A DNA stretch of 64,000 nucleotides from Phytophthora colocasiae (taxonomy: Eukaryota; Oomycota; Peronosporomycetes; Peronosporales; Peronosporaceae). The notes beneath the pieces are model-generated. The model was given only the letters and a program-made list of their open reading frames with translations. It made no database searches and was not told the DNA's origin. The stretch is taken from the NCBI GenBank assembly GCA_018806915.1, contig JAGKQI010000055.1, positions 248,001 to 312,000 on the forward strand. The letters are read 5' to 3'. This document shows, in pieces, positions 30,028-39,411 of this stretch. The number at the start of each line of letters is the position of its first letter. Within the stretch, counting starts at the first letter, position 1. The position numbers and the translations under genes are program-made.

Positions 30028-32687
30028 CTAATGCACCGGGAACGTTCCAGCGGATGATGGATGCAGTTCTTCGAGGACTTACATGGAGAAGCTGTTTGGT
30101 ATATCTGGACGACGTGATCATCTTTACTGCGGGATCAGTCTCGCGACACGTGGTTGAACTGGCCTGTGTGTTGGAACGGTTGTCACGGGCGGGGTTATCA
30201 CTGAAACCGAAGAAGTGCAGTTTCGCCAAGACGAGACTGGAGTACCTGGGCCACGAGCTCGACGAGCAAGGGATACGACCCTTGGAGTCATTGGTGGACA
30301 CGGTGAAGCGGTTCCCGACACCGGAAAATCCTGACGAGGTGCGGAGATTCGTGCACTTGGCCGGTTATTACAGGCGGTTTGTGCCACATTTCGGGACAAA
30401 GGCCTCGCCTTTGACGAGGTTGCTGAGGAAGAGTTCGGCATGGGACTGGGGGCCTGAACAACAGGAGGCGTTCGAGGTCCTGAAGACGGAGCTAACGGAG
30501 AGACCTCTGTTGGTGTATCCAGATTTCACAAAGCCATTCAAGCTAGTGACGGATGCGTCAGTGGTGGGATTAGGTGCTGCACTGATGCAGGACCAAGGTG
30601 CTGGTGATCAGCCGGTAGCCTACGCATCTAAAGTGAATTCGCCTACTGTAGCGAAGTACGGGATCACAGACCTGGAGTGCGCGGCCGTCATTTGGGCCGT
30701 AAAGCTCTTTCGACCATACCTGTACGGTAGAAGATTCGAGTTAGTCACGGATCACTCGGCGCTGTCATATTTGATGAAGAAGAAGGACCTTACCGGGCGG
30801 CCATATCGATGGGCTCTACAACTGCAGGAGTTCGACTTTCGCATAACCTACCGACCAGGTTCTACTAATGTGGTGGCAGACGCGCTGTCACGCGCTCCGG
30901 TACGGACCATGGCGGCGAATCGGCGGAGAAGCAAGCGAGGAAAGCGGCGGCAAGCTAACGCGATGACACCTGAGAACGAACGTACAGTTGGCGGCAACGG
31001 GCAACCTACTGGGGGTACAAAAACTACCGTACCAACCAAGGACGCAACGACCGACATGACTCGTACGAGTACAGTACCGACGGATGGACATCACGATGGA
31101 GGCGTAGCTGGAGATACAGCAGAGGAAAACCAAGACTCAGATGACGACGGTGACGGATCGGGTGACGGACAGCTCACAGATACCGAGATTCGACGATACC
31201 AGGCAGAGGACAAGTTGTCACAACGGTTACGAGGGCAGCAGCTACATAAAGGACTAACAGTTGTTGTTCGAGACGGACTGGTGTATTTACGTGAGGCGGA
31301 TGGATCTTTACGGGTGGTTTTACCGGCCCCACTCCGAGCGAAGGCACTGCGAGAAGCTCATGACTCGATCTACGCGTGTCACTTGGGAACTCCACAGACG
31401 TATGGACGGCTAGAGAAGATTTACTGGTGGCCCGGAATGCGTGACCAAGTCAAGTACTGGGTACGAAGCTGTAGAGATTGTGCAACACGGAAAACGAGAC
31501 CAAAGGCAGTTATACCACCGCTTCGAAGCTTGGGAGTTGGTGCAGTTGGCGACAGATGGGCGCTTGACGTAGCAGGTCCGCTACCGAGCACTGCCAGAGG
31601 AAATCGCTACGTTATCGCGGCTGTCGACTACGCTAGCAGATATGCGGTAATGATTGCAACTCCAAGTCATACAGCAGAAGATATCGCAAGGTTTTTGACG
31701 GAACGTATCGTGAGTGTACATGGGCCTATGCGTGAGTTGATCATGGACGGAGCTCCAGAGTTGAATGGACTCGTGGTGACCAGATTAGTCCAGCTAATGC
31801 AGGCAAAACAGACCAAGCCTGTACCGTATCGACCTATGTTGCTAGGACTCGTGGAGAGATATCACAAGATCTGGAAGGACATGGTTTCACAGTACGTGGA
31901 CGAGAAGCAAAACGATTGGGACGATTGGATCCCGTGTGCGATGTACGCCTATAACGGAGCCCGACATGGAACTACAGGATACTCTCCTAATGAGCTTATG
32001 ATGGGGAGACGGCTCCGTGCTCCTAATGAACTACTGAGGGTGAGTCAAGTACAGCAGATCGACGGCTGGCCGGAGTATCACCGAAAGCTGGTGAAGAACA
32101 TGGCATCGGCAGCAAAGATTGCAAAAGTGGTGTTAGAACGTGATCAGCTACGGCGTGAGCGGTATTACAATCAGAAGGTCAGAAACAACGTACACTTCAA
32201 GGTGGGCGATACGGCGTGGCTCTTTAAGCCTCCTAGAGGAACTGGTGCGACGAAGCTTGCTCATCAGTGGGTTGGTCCCGTGAGATTAACAGCAGACGGA
32301 GGCTTTGACAACTGGATCGTCCGAAGAGAAGACACAGGCGAGGAATTGGTTGTTCACTGCAGCTTCCTGATCTCGTACTACAGACCGAGGAGTCAGTTGA
32401 CAGCGATAGCTGACCAGATACTGGAAGACATGGCCAAGGATGAGGAGCTGTTTGGTGACGATGACGTTGAATACAGGTCGAACGACACTGCGGCGGCGAC
32501 AGAACCAGCATTCGTAGCAGAAGGTGAACTTGCACCTGAATCTACGACACGTACGATCGTCAGTATTCAAGATAACGCTCAGGCAGCGGAGATGGCCACA
32601 GTACCGATAAGTGCAGCGGGTTCGAGAACGAAGGAGAACCACAGAGGACGTGACGACACGGTAGGCCAGCTTGAGATTCCAGAATAG
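29964..32687 (+). CDS. pol: G1 Gypsy Pol, second part (RT, RNase H, integrase)
   Basis: Continues from PKTGFVTRQG. RT shows FGLANAPGTFQR and the YLDDVIIF catalytic box. RNase H includes KLVTDASVVGLGAAL and ADALSRAP. After a Lys/Arg and Asp-rich linker comes integrase: a zinc-binding HHCC module (AHDSIYACHLGTPQTYGRL...SCRDCATRK), then catalytic D in WALDVAGPLP, D in IMDGAPELNG and E in GLVERYHKIW. The C-terminal segment (FKVGDTAWLFKPPRGTGATK) is the usual integrase SH3-like tail. No lesion after the junction at 29964. Confidence 0.9.
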   Translation, partial: PKTGFVTRQGLFQFVRMPFGLANAPGTFQRMMDAVLRGLTWRSCLVYLDDVIIFTAGSVSRHVVELACVLERLSRAGLSLKPKKCSFAKTRLEYLGHELDEQGIRPLESLVDTVKRFPTPENPDEVRRFVHLAGYYRRFVPHFGTKASPLTRLLRKSSAWDWGPEQQEAFEVLKTELTERPLLVYPDFTKPFKLVTDASVVGLGAALMQDQGAGDQPVAYASKVNSPTVAKYGITDLECAAVIWAVKLFRPYLYGRRFELVTDHSALSYLMKKKDLTGRPYRWALQLQEFDFRITYRPGSTNVVADALSRAPVRTMAANRRRSKRGKRRQANAMTPENERTVGGNGQPTGGTKTTVPTKDATTDMTRTSTVPTDGHHDGGVAGDTAEENQDSDDDGDGSGDGQLTDTEIRRYQAEDKLSQRLRGQQLHKGLTVVVRDGLVYLREADGSLRVVLPAPLRAKALREAHDSIYACHLGTPQTYGRLEKIYWWPGMRDQVKYWVRSCRDCATRKTRPKAVIPPLRSLGVGAVGDRWALDVAGPLPSTARGNRYVIAAVDYASRYAVMIATPSHTAEDIARFLTERIVSVHGPMRELIMDGAPELNGLVVTRLVQLMQAKQTKPVPYRPMLLGLVERYHKIWKDMVSQYVDEKQNDWDDWIPCAMYAYNGARHGTTGYSPNELMMGRRLRAPNELLRVSQVQQIDGWPEYHRKLVKNMASAAKIAKVVLERDQLRRERYYNQKVRNNVHFKVGDTAWLFKPPRGTGATKLAHQWVGPVRLTADGGFDNWIVRREDTGEELVVHCSFLISYYRPRSQLTAIADQILEDMAKDEELFGDDDVEYRSNDTAAATEPAFVAEGELAPESTTRTIVSIQDNAQAAEMATVPISAAGSRTKENHRGRDDTVGQLEIPE

Positions 32688-32806
32688 CTACGACGTCTGC
32701 AGGAGTTGAAACGGAGGACCCGGATAAGGCAGCAGGCACCGGACAAGATCAACGGGTACCAAATGCAATTAATACGCTGTCTACCGAAAACCAAGTAGCG
32801 ATTACG

Positions 32807-33421
32807 GTGGCGAACAATGGCGTCACAACAACACCGGCGACGAAGCCACGAAAGCGAAAGCGCGCTGAAGCTCAAGGACCAGATGAGCAACAGGAGCAGC
32901 AGGCCAAACGACGTGCAGAAACAGAAGCGCGAGAGGCACGAGCAGCTCGACGGAGTGCTCTACGTAACCAACCGACGGAGACAAACACCAAGGAAATGGG
33001 TACAGCTCAGAATCGCAGGGTATCAAGCCCTTCGACGACCCACAGAGACGACGACACGGCGATTAATGACGGAGACGTCTCAGCAAGCGTCAGTACTGTA
33101 GCGAACGGACCTGGAAATGAAGGTGGTGCCGCTCGAGCTTTGCGTGGACATGGACAAGGACGTTGGCCATCAGCAGCCAAAGTTATTATGGCCGAAGCAG
33201 GCGCTGGAACAGTCATTGAGCGAGGACAGCGCAAGGTCAAGAACAAGGCAGGACGCTATGAGACCCAGTATCGAGTTGAATACCAAGATCGACCAGGTGG
33301 ACCAGTGGTGCCAGCCTGGCTCACTGCCCAACAGTTCGAGCAGTTATTTGAAGAAGGTAAGATCGGGGACGATCTTCAGGCGGGGGATGGCGTGTGGACG
33401 ATTAGGAATTTACGCCCCTAA
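32807..33421 (+). CDS. G1 Gypsy third reading frame, function unknown
   Basis: Open frame following pol and overlapping its end without an ATG: the frame is open from a TGA just inside the end of pol (about 32674) and first meets GTG at 32807. The N-terminal half is Lys/Arg/Glu/Gln-rich (KPRKRKRAEAQGPDEQQEQQ). The C-terminal half carries YETQYRVEYQDRPGGPVVPA and WLTAQQFEQLF, which could be a divergent chromodomain-like module (inference). Kept in copy 3 at the right edge with almost the same sequence. A second frame (33117-33491) overlaps and ends TEIIDLTDDGDG; see findings. It may be reached by frameshifting from pol or from a spliced message. Confidence 0.55.
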   Translation: MANNGVTTTPATKPRKRKRAEAQGPDEQQEQQAKRRAETEAREARAARRSALRNQPTETNTKEMGTAQNRRVSSPSTTHRDDDTAINDGDVSASVSTVANGPGNEGGAARALRGHGQGRWPSAAKVIMAEAGAGTVIERGQRKVKNKAGRYETQYRVEYQDRPGGPVVPAWLTAQQFEQLFEEGKIGDDLQAGDGVWTIRNLRP

Positions 33422-34194
33422 AAAGCAACTTTTCGAAAGACAGCACTACAAGACGGAGATCATCGACCTCACAGATGACGGCGACGGCTAAGGAAGTTAA
33501 CTTGCAGTCAATTGGGGACGACAGAAGGTTGGACGGTGACTACAAGGCTACAGAGACCGGAAGATGCTGGACGACGTTGAAGTTCAAGGCCAATGGCTAC
33601 GATGGAAGATCGCAGCAGGAGGAACGACTCGGCGGTGGACTAGCAGCACACAAGTGGAGTACTGGGACGGGCGACGTGAGCACGAGGAAGGGAACGGTGG
33701 AGAAGACGCGTAAGGAGTCGCCGAAGGAAGATCCTGGCGGTGGCAGCTGACATACTTAGGTTAGGAGTAGTATAGTGGGCGGCGGTAGTTAGGAGAGCTC
33801 TTTGGCGTGCGGACTGGCCGTCGAACCTCTCAGTTACGATTTCGCACGGTCGTGAGGAGTTAAGTAACTAAGACTTACGCGTGGAGTACTGCGGCAACTG
33901 GCCGGCTTCACCCAACAGCATTTTGGGGGTTATCTAGGGGAGTGGCCTTGTTCTGCGGTATACTGACCGGCAGGGACCTCTGGGGTAATACGTTCAGGAG
34001 GCACGAAGTTCTGAGGTACGAAGATGAGGATGCATGCGTAGTGTGGCGGGGATCGCGGCTAGCTACCGCGCAGTTGTGGTGCTTATCGATAGCGTCTCGA
34101 CTAGAGAGTGTTCACTTCAACTTCAATGAGGTGTTACATTCATCTTGTATAGTACATGTTGTATATTGGGATTAGCACGAGGACAAGCTACAGA
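33422..34194. other. G1 copy 1 3' noncoding and probable LTR 5' part
   Basis: About 770 bp aligning with 38230-38900 and, inverted, with 63020-63690. No protein-like frame. Includes the conserved TTAGGAGAGCTCT and AGTTACGATTT segments and a TGTATAGTACATGTTGTATA stretch that may be promoter sequence of the LTR. Confidence 0.55.
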
Positions 34195-34364
34195 TCTACC
34201 CAAGATTGTAGTTGCTACAAAACGTCTTCTCCCTAGCCGTCTCTACTGGACAATGTCCGCCGGGGTCCCTCTCTGGTGACGTGCTGACTCTAGTTCCTGC
34301 TTGCGTGACCACTGGCTCCCTTCGAAGTTGGAATTTCAAGGCGTAAAAAGAAGTAAAGCCGACA
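34195..34364 (+). repeat. G1 copy 1 right LTR, 3' part
   Basis: The segment shared with the left end. The true LTR probably starts further left; its 5' boundary cannot be fixed from this window. Confidence 0.7.
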
Positions 34365-34740
34365 ATACATGCAACACTACTCTTCTCTTCAAGTTACCGC
34401 AAATCTCCAAGACAGGCGCTTTTGGATCCAAAGCTGGACGTTCTCGCGGGTAGTCGAGGCGCATGAGCCCTTTCGGGCTTTGCTCCAGTCAATTTTCTGT
34501 AATGTCGTTTTGCAGCGTGATATTTCTCAGAGTTTTTGTTCACGGACTTGGCAGCAATGTACCAGTACAGTCACGTATCATTTCCTCACCAAGATACATC
34601 ATCAATTGTATGAGATGTGCTTAGGCTTCCTTCCAATGGGAAGAGAACACCATGACGGGACGACGTGTGTAGTGTATGCAGTAGTTTTCCATGTTCCTCA
34701 AGCGTTAGAATCAAAAAGATCCTCAAGACGTCAACACGGC
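34365..34740. other. 5' flank of bZIP copy 6
   Basis: 376 bp between the Gypsy 3' end and the bZIP start. The bZIP frame is open through it, but the N-terminal family motif is missing, so the insertion may have removed the original 5' end. Confidence 0.45.
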
Positions 34741-35532
34741 ATGGACGACAAGTCATTACCAAGGCCAAACAGATACGAAGCCACAATACGAGAAATCCTC
34801 GTTGAGAAGGAACGGAGGCGTACTTTACGTCGCGAGCGGCAGATCCGTTACAGAAAGAAGAAGAACGAATACCTCCTGGGCCTTGAAGACGGGAATAAAC
34901 TGCTACGAGAAGAGATCAAGAAGTTTGAAGAGAGGAGAAGGATATTGTGCACCGTGGTCCCAGTAAAACACACTATCTGGAGTGTAGCGGTGGAATACTT
35001 TCGCCTTTTCCGATACGGTGGCGATGTGAACGCTCATGAGCGTCAGAGTAATGTTCAGTGGGATTTCCTTCGTGTGACTATGGCTCCAGACGTAATTTTC
35101 AACTCGGAGCAAGGCGTTGGCGTTATATTACGACACTGGCAACAGCTTTCGACGTGGTTCAGCGCTATTGAGGTAGATCTCGAGGACTTGGAACGGAGAG
35201 GAGAAGATTCCGTTACGGCCGTCACAAGAACTGATATTACCATCACTGAGCAGACACTAAGCGATGTATTTCCTCATCTGCGTGGCTTTTACCAAGTGAG
35301 ACTTGCCAGTCAGCTCGTAGGACGACGGTTTACCCTGGAAGGATTCGCTTATTTCGAGTAGGATCATGCCCACCAATGTATGTCAAGTGTTATAGCCCAG
35401 TCCGATATGATCACTCCAATACTCCGCCTGCTTACATGTAGTGATATCGAGGACGTCTCATGGGTATTTGAGATGGCAAGGATCTCTCCCGATTTCAGAG
35501 TAAAGGCAGATTCTGTCAACGGATACTCATAA
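34741..35532 (+). pseudogene. bZIP-like copy 6, nonsense mutation
   Basis: From ATG 34741: basic region TLRRERQIRYRKKKNEYLLG (Arg at the canonical Asn position), zipper to about residue 60, then WSVAVEYFRLFRYG, MAPDVIFNSEQGVGVIL, TRTDITITEQTLSDVFPHL, LVGRRFTLEGFAYFE. At 35359-35361 a TAG stands where the family has Trp (FEWD becomes FE-stop-D, one G to A change). The frame continues unbroken after it through SDMITPILRLL and VFEMARISPDFRV to TAA 35530-35532. Either a pseudogene or a protein lacking about 55 C-terminal residues. Confidence 0.8.
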
Positions 35533-35932
35533 TTATTCTAAAAGCTTTCAAGAACTGTAAAAAAAATATGAAAACTGTTTAGTCGAATCGTAAATTGAAG
35601 AAACATTACTCGAATTCGTCTTGTCGACGACGAGTTGTCGTCTCAAAGTCGAGCAGCTGGTAAAGTGCTCATTAGGAAATGTAAGCCACATGAATGCATG
35701 GAAACAAAGAGCACATTCTTGGATGGTCATTCGATCTAGGATATGGTGACAAAATGCTCCAGGTTGTACATACTGGTACCTCTCACGTACGAACTAACCA
35801 GCAATGTCAGTTGGCTCCAGGTACAGTATGTACTACGTAGTAAGATACTGCCTGGTACGGCGGAATCGTAAAATAGCGTCGTGCAGTTGTTCGAAAAAGA
35901 GAAGGTTTGAGCTTTGCTCTTGTTTGTTTGCA
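35533..35932. other. intergenic, nothing recognised
   Basis: 400 bp between bZIP copy 6 and the first MITE. Confidence 0.5.
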
Positions 35933-35934
35933 TA

Positions 35935-36362
35935 TGAGGCCCCGCAAAACAAACTGATGCTATCGCATTTAAATACGAATCTCGATTAAGCACACTACTC
36001 GATAGAGCCGCGTCTTGTGCTTATTTTAAGCCCTAGTACGTCTCGAGATATTCAATAGCCGATCAGTAGTGTTCATCTAAAAAATATGTCACCATTTTCA
36101 AGGCCCCAAAATCTCGACATGTTTAGGAGAGCTGACGAGTCAATATTGCTCCGTTTTTAATGTATTGTATATTGTTGAAAAGAACGTGTGAATAGCAAGT
36201 TAATTATAGTACTTTTTAGGCTTTTCCCAGTGATTATTGCTTTCAAACTTTTGATGTCCGATTATGTACGAATTTTGATTGGTCAACTTCAAACGCGATT
36301 ATCTCGAAAACTCAAATGCACAGAAAAGGTACACTAGCATCAGTTTGTTTTGCGGGGCCTCA
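35935..36362. mobile_element. MITE-A, Tc1/mariner-like
   Basis: 428 bp. Perfect 28-bp inverted ends beginning TGAGGCCCCGCAAAACAAAC; TA flanks on both sides (35933-35934, 36363-36364). No coding capacity. Confidence 0.8.
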
Positions 36363-36366
36363 TATA

Positions 36367-36755
36367 CCGTATTTGAGATCTCATAGTTCAGACCCCAGGT
36401 TTTTGAAGTTGTATTGTTGTAAAATGTACGAGAGCCGTACAGGTACCGACACGTCTCTAACACTACAGCATCATGGAACTCTATTACTCGTAGTTTGTGC
36501 TCGTACGATACTGCACCACGTTTAAATTGCTTAGGAGCTTTACCGATGCCCGTCGTCCTCGTCCTTCCTTTCTTCCGGCCGGGGCCCCATGGTGCTTTTC
36601 TCGAAGTGAGCGCCCTGTTTTTGAGAGTTTTGACCTATTTTTACGCTACGAATTATGAGATCTCAATTGCTGATGTGGACTAAACAACGTTGCTGATTGG
36701 CTATTACACGGTGCGAACTATGAGATCTCTCTGAACTATGAGATCTCAAATACGG
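36367..36755. mobile_element. MITE-B, TA-flanked
   Basis: 389 bp. Inverted ends of about 26 bp beginning CCGTATTTGAGATCTCATAG; TA at 36365-36366 and 36756-36757. An extra internal copy of the AACTATGAGATCTC motif lies near the right end. It directly abuts MITE-A (the two TA duplications touch). Confidence 0.8.
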
Positions 36756-36890
36756 TACATGTAATAATTCTGCTATTCCTTTGATAAGCCCAGCTGTTGC
36801 TGCCGAAAACTCGTCTATCATGGTGAGCCTATGAACACGACTTTCACTTGGTGGGCCACAAACTCGATGCTTACAGGCAGATGTTACTGG

Positions 36891-37150
36891 TAGTGTTGTT
36901 AATTACCGTGGTATTACCTCCTAATAACTACCACGTGGGAATTTGGCAGGTATTACTGAACGGTAATAGGCCCAGGTGTATTGTAAAATTTGCATTTGGG
37001 TCGACAATTATCACATTCCGATGTGAACTTCAACGATGTCGTAAGCTAATATTCCACTATTACACAAAAGGTAATCCCACTACTACCGTGGTATGGAGAG
37101 GTAATACCGGCGAAATGGTATTCCCACGGTATTGATTTCATCCAATACTA
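36891..37150. mobile_element. MITE-C, hAT-like
   Basis: 260 bp with TAGTGTTG / TAGTATTG ends and a more internal shared ACCGTGG segment; 8-bp direct flanks GTTACTGG at 36883-36890 and 37151-37158. The TAGNG-type ends and 8-bp duplication fit hAT. Alternatively the duplication can be read as 10 bp (GTTACTGGTA), which would fit a MULE derivative. Confidence 0.6.
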
Positions 37151-37249
37151 GTTACTGGTAATGGAGTGCCTATCCTTCCCGTTATCGGGAATTCACAGGC
37201 TTCGGACGCCATTTCTCAACTGTCAACGGAGAGGAGCACCAAGTTGGAA

Positions 37250-38079
37250 ATGGACACGTGTGTTCTCTTCAAGAATCAATGGACTGGAGGCTTTGACCGC
37301 TTTAATGGAAGGCCTGAGAGGGTCCAGCACACTTCAGATGAATCGGCAGTTGATGGTTTACTTTCTCTTATGAACAGAAAGAGACAGAGAGAAGCATCGA
37401 CCCCCTTACCTCCTTTGAAACGAATGGTTAGTGGAGCTACAGACACGGAATCTTTGAAAGGTGACGACGGGTATGAAGAGAGAACAAGACGAGATCGATT
37501 CGAGAAGAAGAAGTATACCTATCCCCTGCTCGAGAGGATCCCTGGACGGTGGCGCTCGCGTACTTCTCCGTCTTTCGTCGTGGACTTCAACCGAGGCTTG
37601 AACCTTCAACTCGTAGGCAATTTGAACTGCTACGTGCTGCAACGTCGCCAGCCATGGGGTTTAACTCGGGTTTCGGCTCAGAGGCGATGATCAAGAGCTG
37701 GAAATGTGTTTCCCTTTGGTTTCAAGATGTGGAACTGGATGTTGAAGAAATGAAGAGGGAAGCTTCAGGCTCTATCGTTGCCATTACGACGACATGCGTC
37801 ACGATCAACGAGCGAACTCTACGCAATGTGTTCCCTCATTTGTGCAGCAGCAATGGTAGATACAATGGTCTGGCTGGTAAATTACTGGGTCGACGAATTG
37901 TTATGCGTGGCTTGACTCGATTTGAGTGGGACGCAGCACAACGCTGCCTCAGTCGAGTTAGAACTCGGTCAGATCTACGGGACCCTATGGCGAGTCTTGT
38001 GGGCTTAGACAAGGTGTCGCTAGCGTTTGAGAAAGCGATTATCTTTCCAGAATTCCAGTGGCGGCCGACAACGAATTGA
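37250..38079 (+). pseudogene. bZIP-like copy 7, bZIP domain deleted
   Basis: ATG 37250 begins MDTCVLFKNQ, recalling the family N-terminus, followed by LLSLMNRKRQREASTPLPPL and a charged stretch ending ERTRRDRFEKKKY. The basic region and zipper are missing: the sequence jumps to PWTVALAYFSVFRRGL with a change of frame near 37545. The C-terminal family domain is then complete (WFQDVELDVEEMK, TTCVTINERTLRNVFPHL, LLGRRIVMRGLTRFEWD) and ends AIIFPEFQWRPTTN at 38079. No DNA-binding region remains. Confidence 0.75.
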
Positions 38080-38139
38080 ATGGAAATGTAATAGACATGA
38101 ATGAAAGTGTAATGGTAAGATTGTCCAAAGCTATTCAAC

Positions 38140-39065
38140 TGTGGACAAATATCAACATTCATTCGTGAAGAGCGGCTTTCGTTGGAAGAAGTTCGGGAAG
38201 CAGTGATAATTGACCTCACTGGCGACAGTGACGCGGACACCAGTTAATCGGAAATTGCAGGAAGATAGTGGAGACCTTGAAGTTGAAGATCAGTGACTTT
38301 CGAAGATCGCAATGGGAGGAATGACACAGCACCAGACAAGCAAGGACACAGTGGAGCAGAGAGGCGAGGCGACATGAACACAAGGCAATGAACGGAGGAG
38401 AAGGCACCCAAGGAGTCGCCGAGGGAGGATCCTGACGGTGGCAGGCACTATACTTAGGATAGGTGTAGAGATAGCGGGGCTACGGTAGTTAGGAGAGCTC
38501 TGTGGCGTGCGGCTGGCCGTCAAAACTCTCAGTTACGATTTTGCGCGACCGTGCAGAGTTAAGTAACTAAGAAGTGATTTACGCGTGAAGTGCGGCGACT
38601 GGTCGGCTTCACCCAACAGCATTTTGAGGGTTATCTGGGGGAGTGGCCTTGTTCTGCGGTGTACTGACCGGCGAGGACCTCTAGGGTAATACGCTCAGGA
38701 GGCACGGAGTTCTGAGGTACGACAATGAGGATGCATGCGTAGTGTGGCGGGGAACGCGGCTAGCAACCGCGCAGTTGTGGTGCTTATCGATAGCGTCTCG
38801 ACTAGAGAGTGTTCACTTCAACTTTAATGTGGTGTTGCATTCATTTTGTATAGTACATGTTGTATATTGGGATTAGCACGAGGACAAGCTACAGATCTAC
38901 CCAAGACTGTAGTTGCTACAAAACGTCCTCTCCCTAGCCGTCTCTACTGGACAATGTCCGCCGGGGTCCCTCTCTGGTGACGTGCTGACTCTAGTTCCTG
39001 CTTGCGTGACCACTGGCTCCCTTCGAAGTTGGAATTTCACGGCGTAAAAGGAAGTAAAGCCGACA
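38140..39065 (+). mobile_element. G1 Gypsy 3' fragment ending in LTR
   Basis: 926 bp from the end of the third reading frame through the LTR end GCCGACA. It appears identical to the inverted 62857-63782 segment, of exactly the same length. It is followed at once by the primer-binding sequence and leader of copy 2, so its LTR doubles as copy 2's left LTR. Its own 5' part is absent; the left junction is 60 bp past bZIP copy 7. Confidence 0.8.
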
Positions 39066-39411
39066 TGGTGGTCATTACAGTGGCTTTCTGGGCAAACGTT
39101 TGCAATAATGGTGGACTTTGCGAGCCTAGTCACAGTGGGCAAGAACCATAGGCGGGGACATCCTGTACTGGGGATGGTGCAATACTGGCACTAGACAACA
39201 CTGGTCTATCCGTTAGAAGTTAGAAGTATGGGCAATAAGGCCTGTATCAGACACAGACACAGATGAGAGCCATTACTGAGTTCCTTAAGCACTGCACAGT
39301 TTACAGAATTAGATATTGACACGGAAAGCACGGATACTGAACATACGGATGAGTTTTGTATTACAGAAGTACACGGACACGGACACGGATAAGGAAGTTT
39401 AGCTGAAGATC

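Larger units (their letters stand above)
25038..34364 (+). mobile_element. long Ty3/Gypsy element, family G1, copy 1
   Basis: About 9.3 kb. gag (25520-27415), pol (27400-32687) and a third reading frame (32807-33421) in order, then about 940 bp of 3' noncoding and LTR sequence. The left LTR is represented by only its last 168 bp. Homology between the two ends begins at TCTACCCAAG (25038 and 34195), upstream of a TG, which suggests a longer LTR with a truncated left copy. The LTR ends GCCGACA on both sides and is followed on the left by TGGTGGTCATTACAG, the probable primer-binding site. No target duplication, as expected for a truncated end. Two relatives are at 38140-42759 and 62857-64000. 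Confidence 0.88.
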
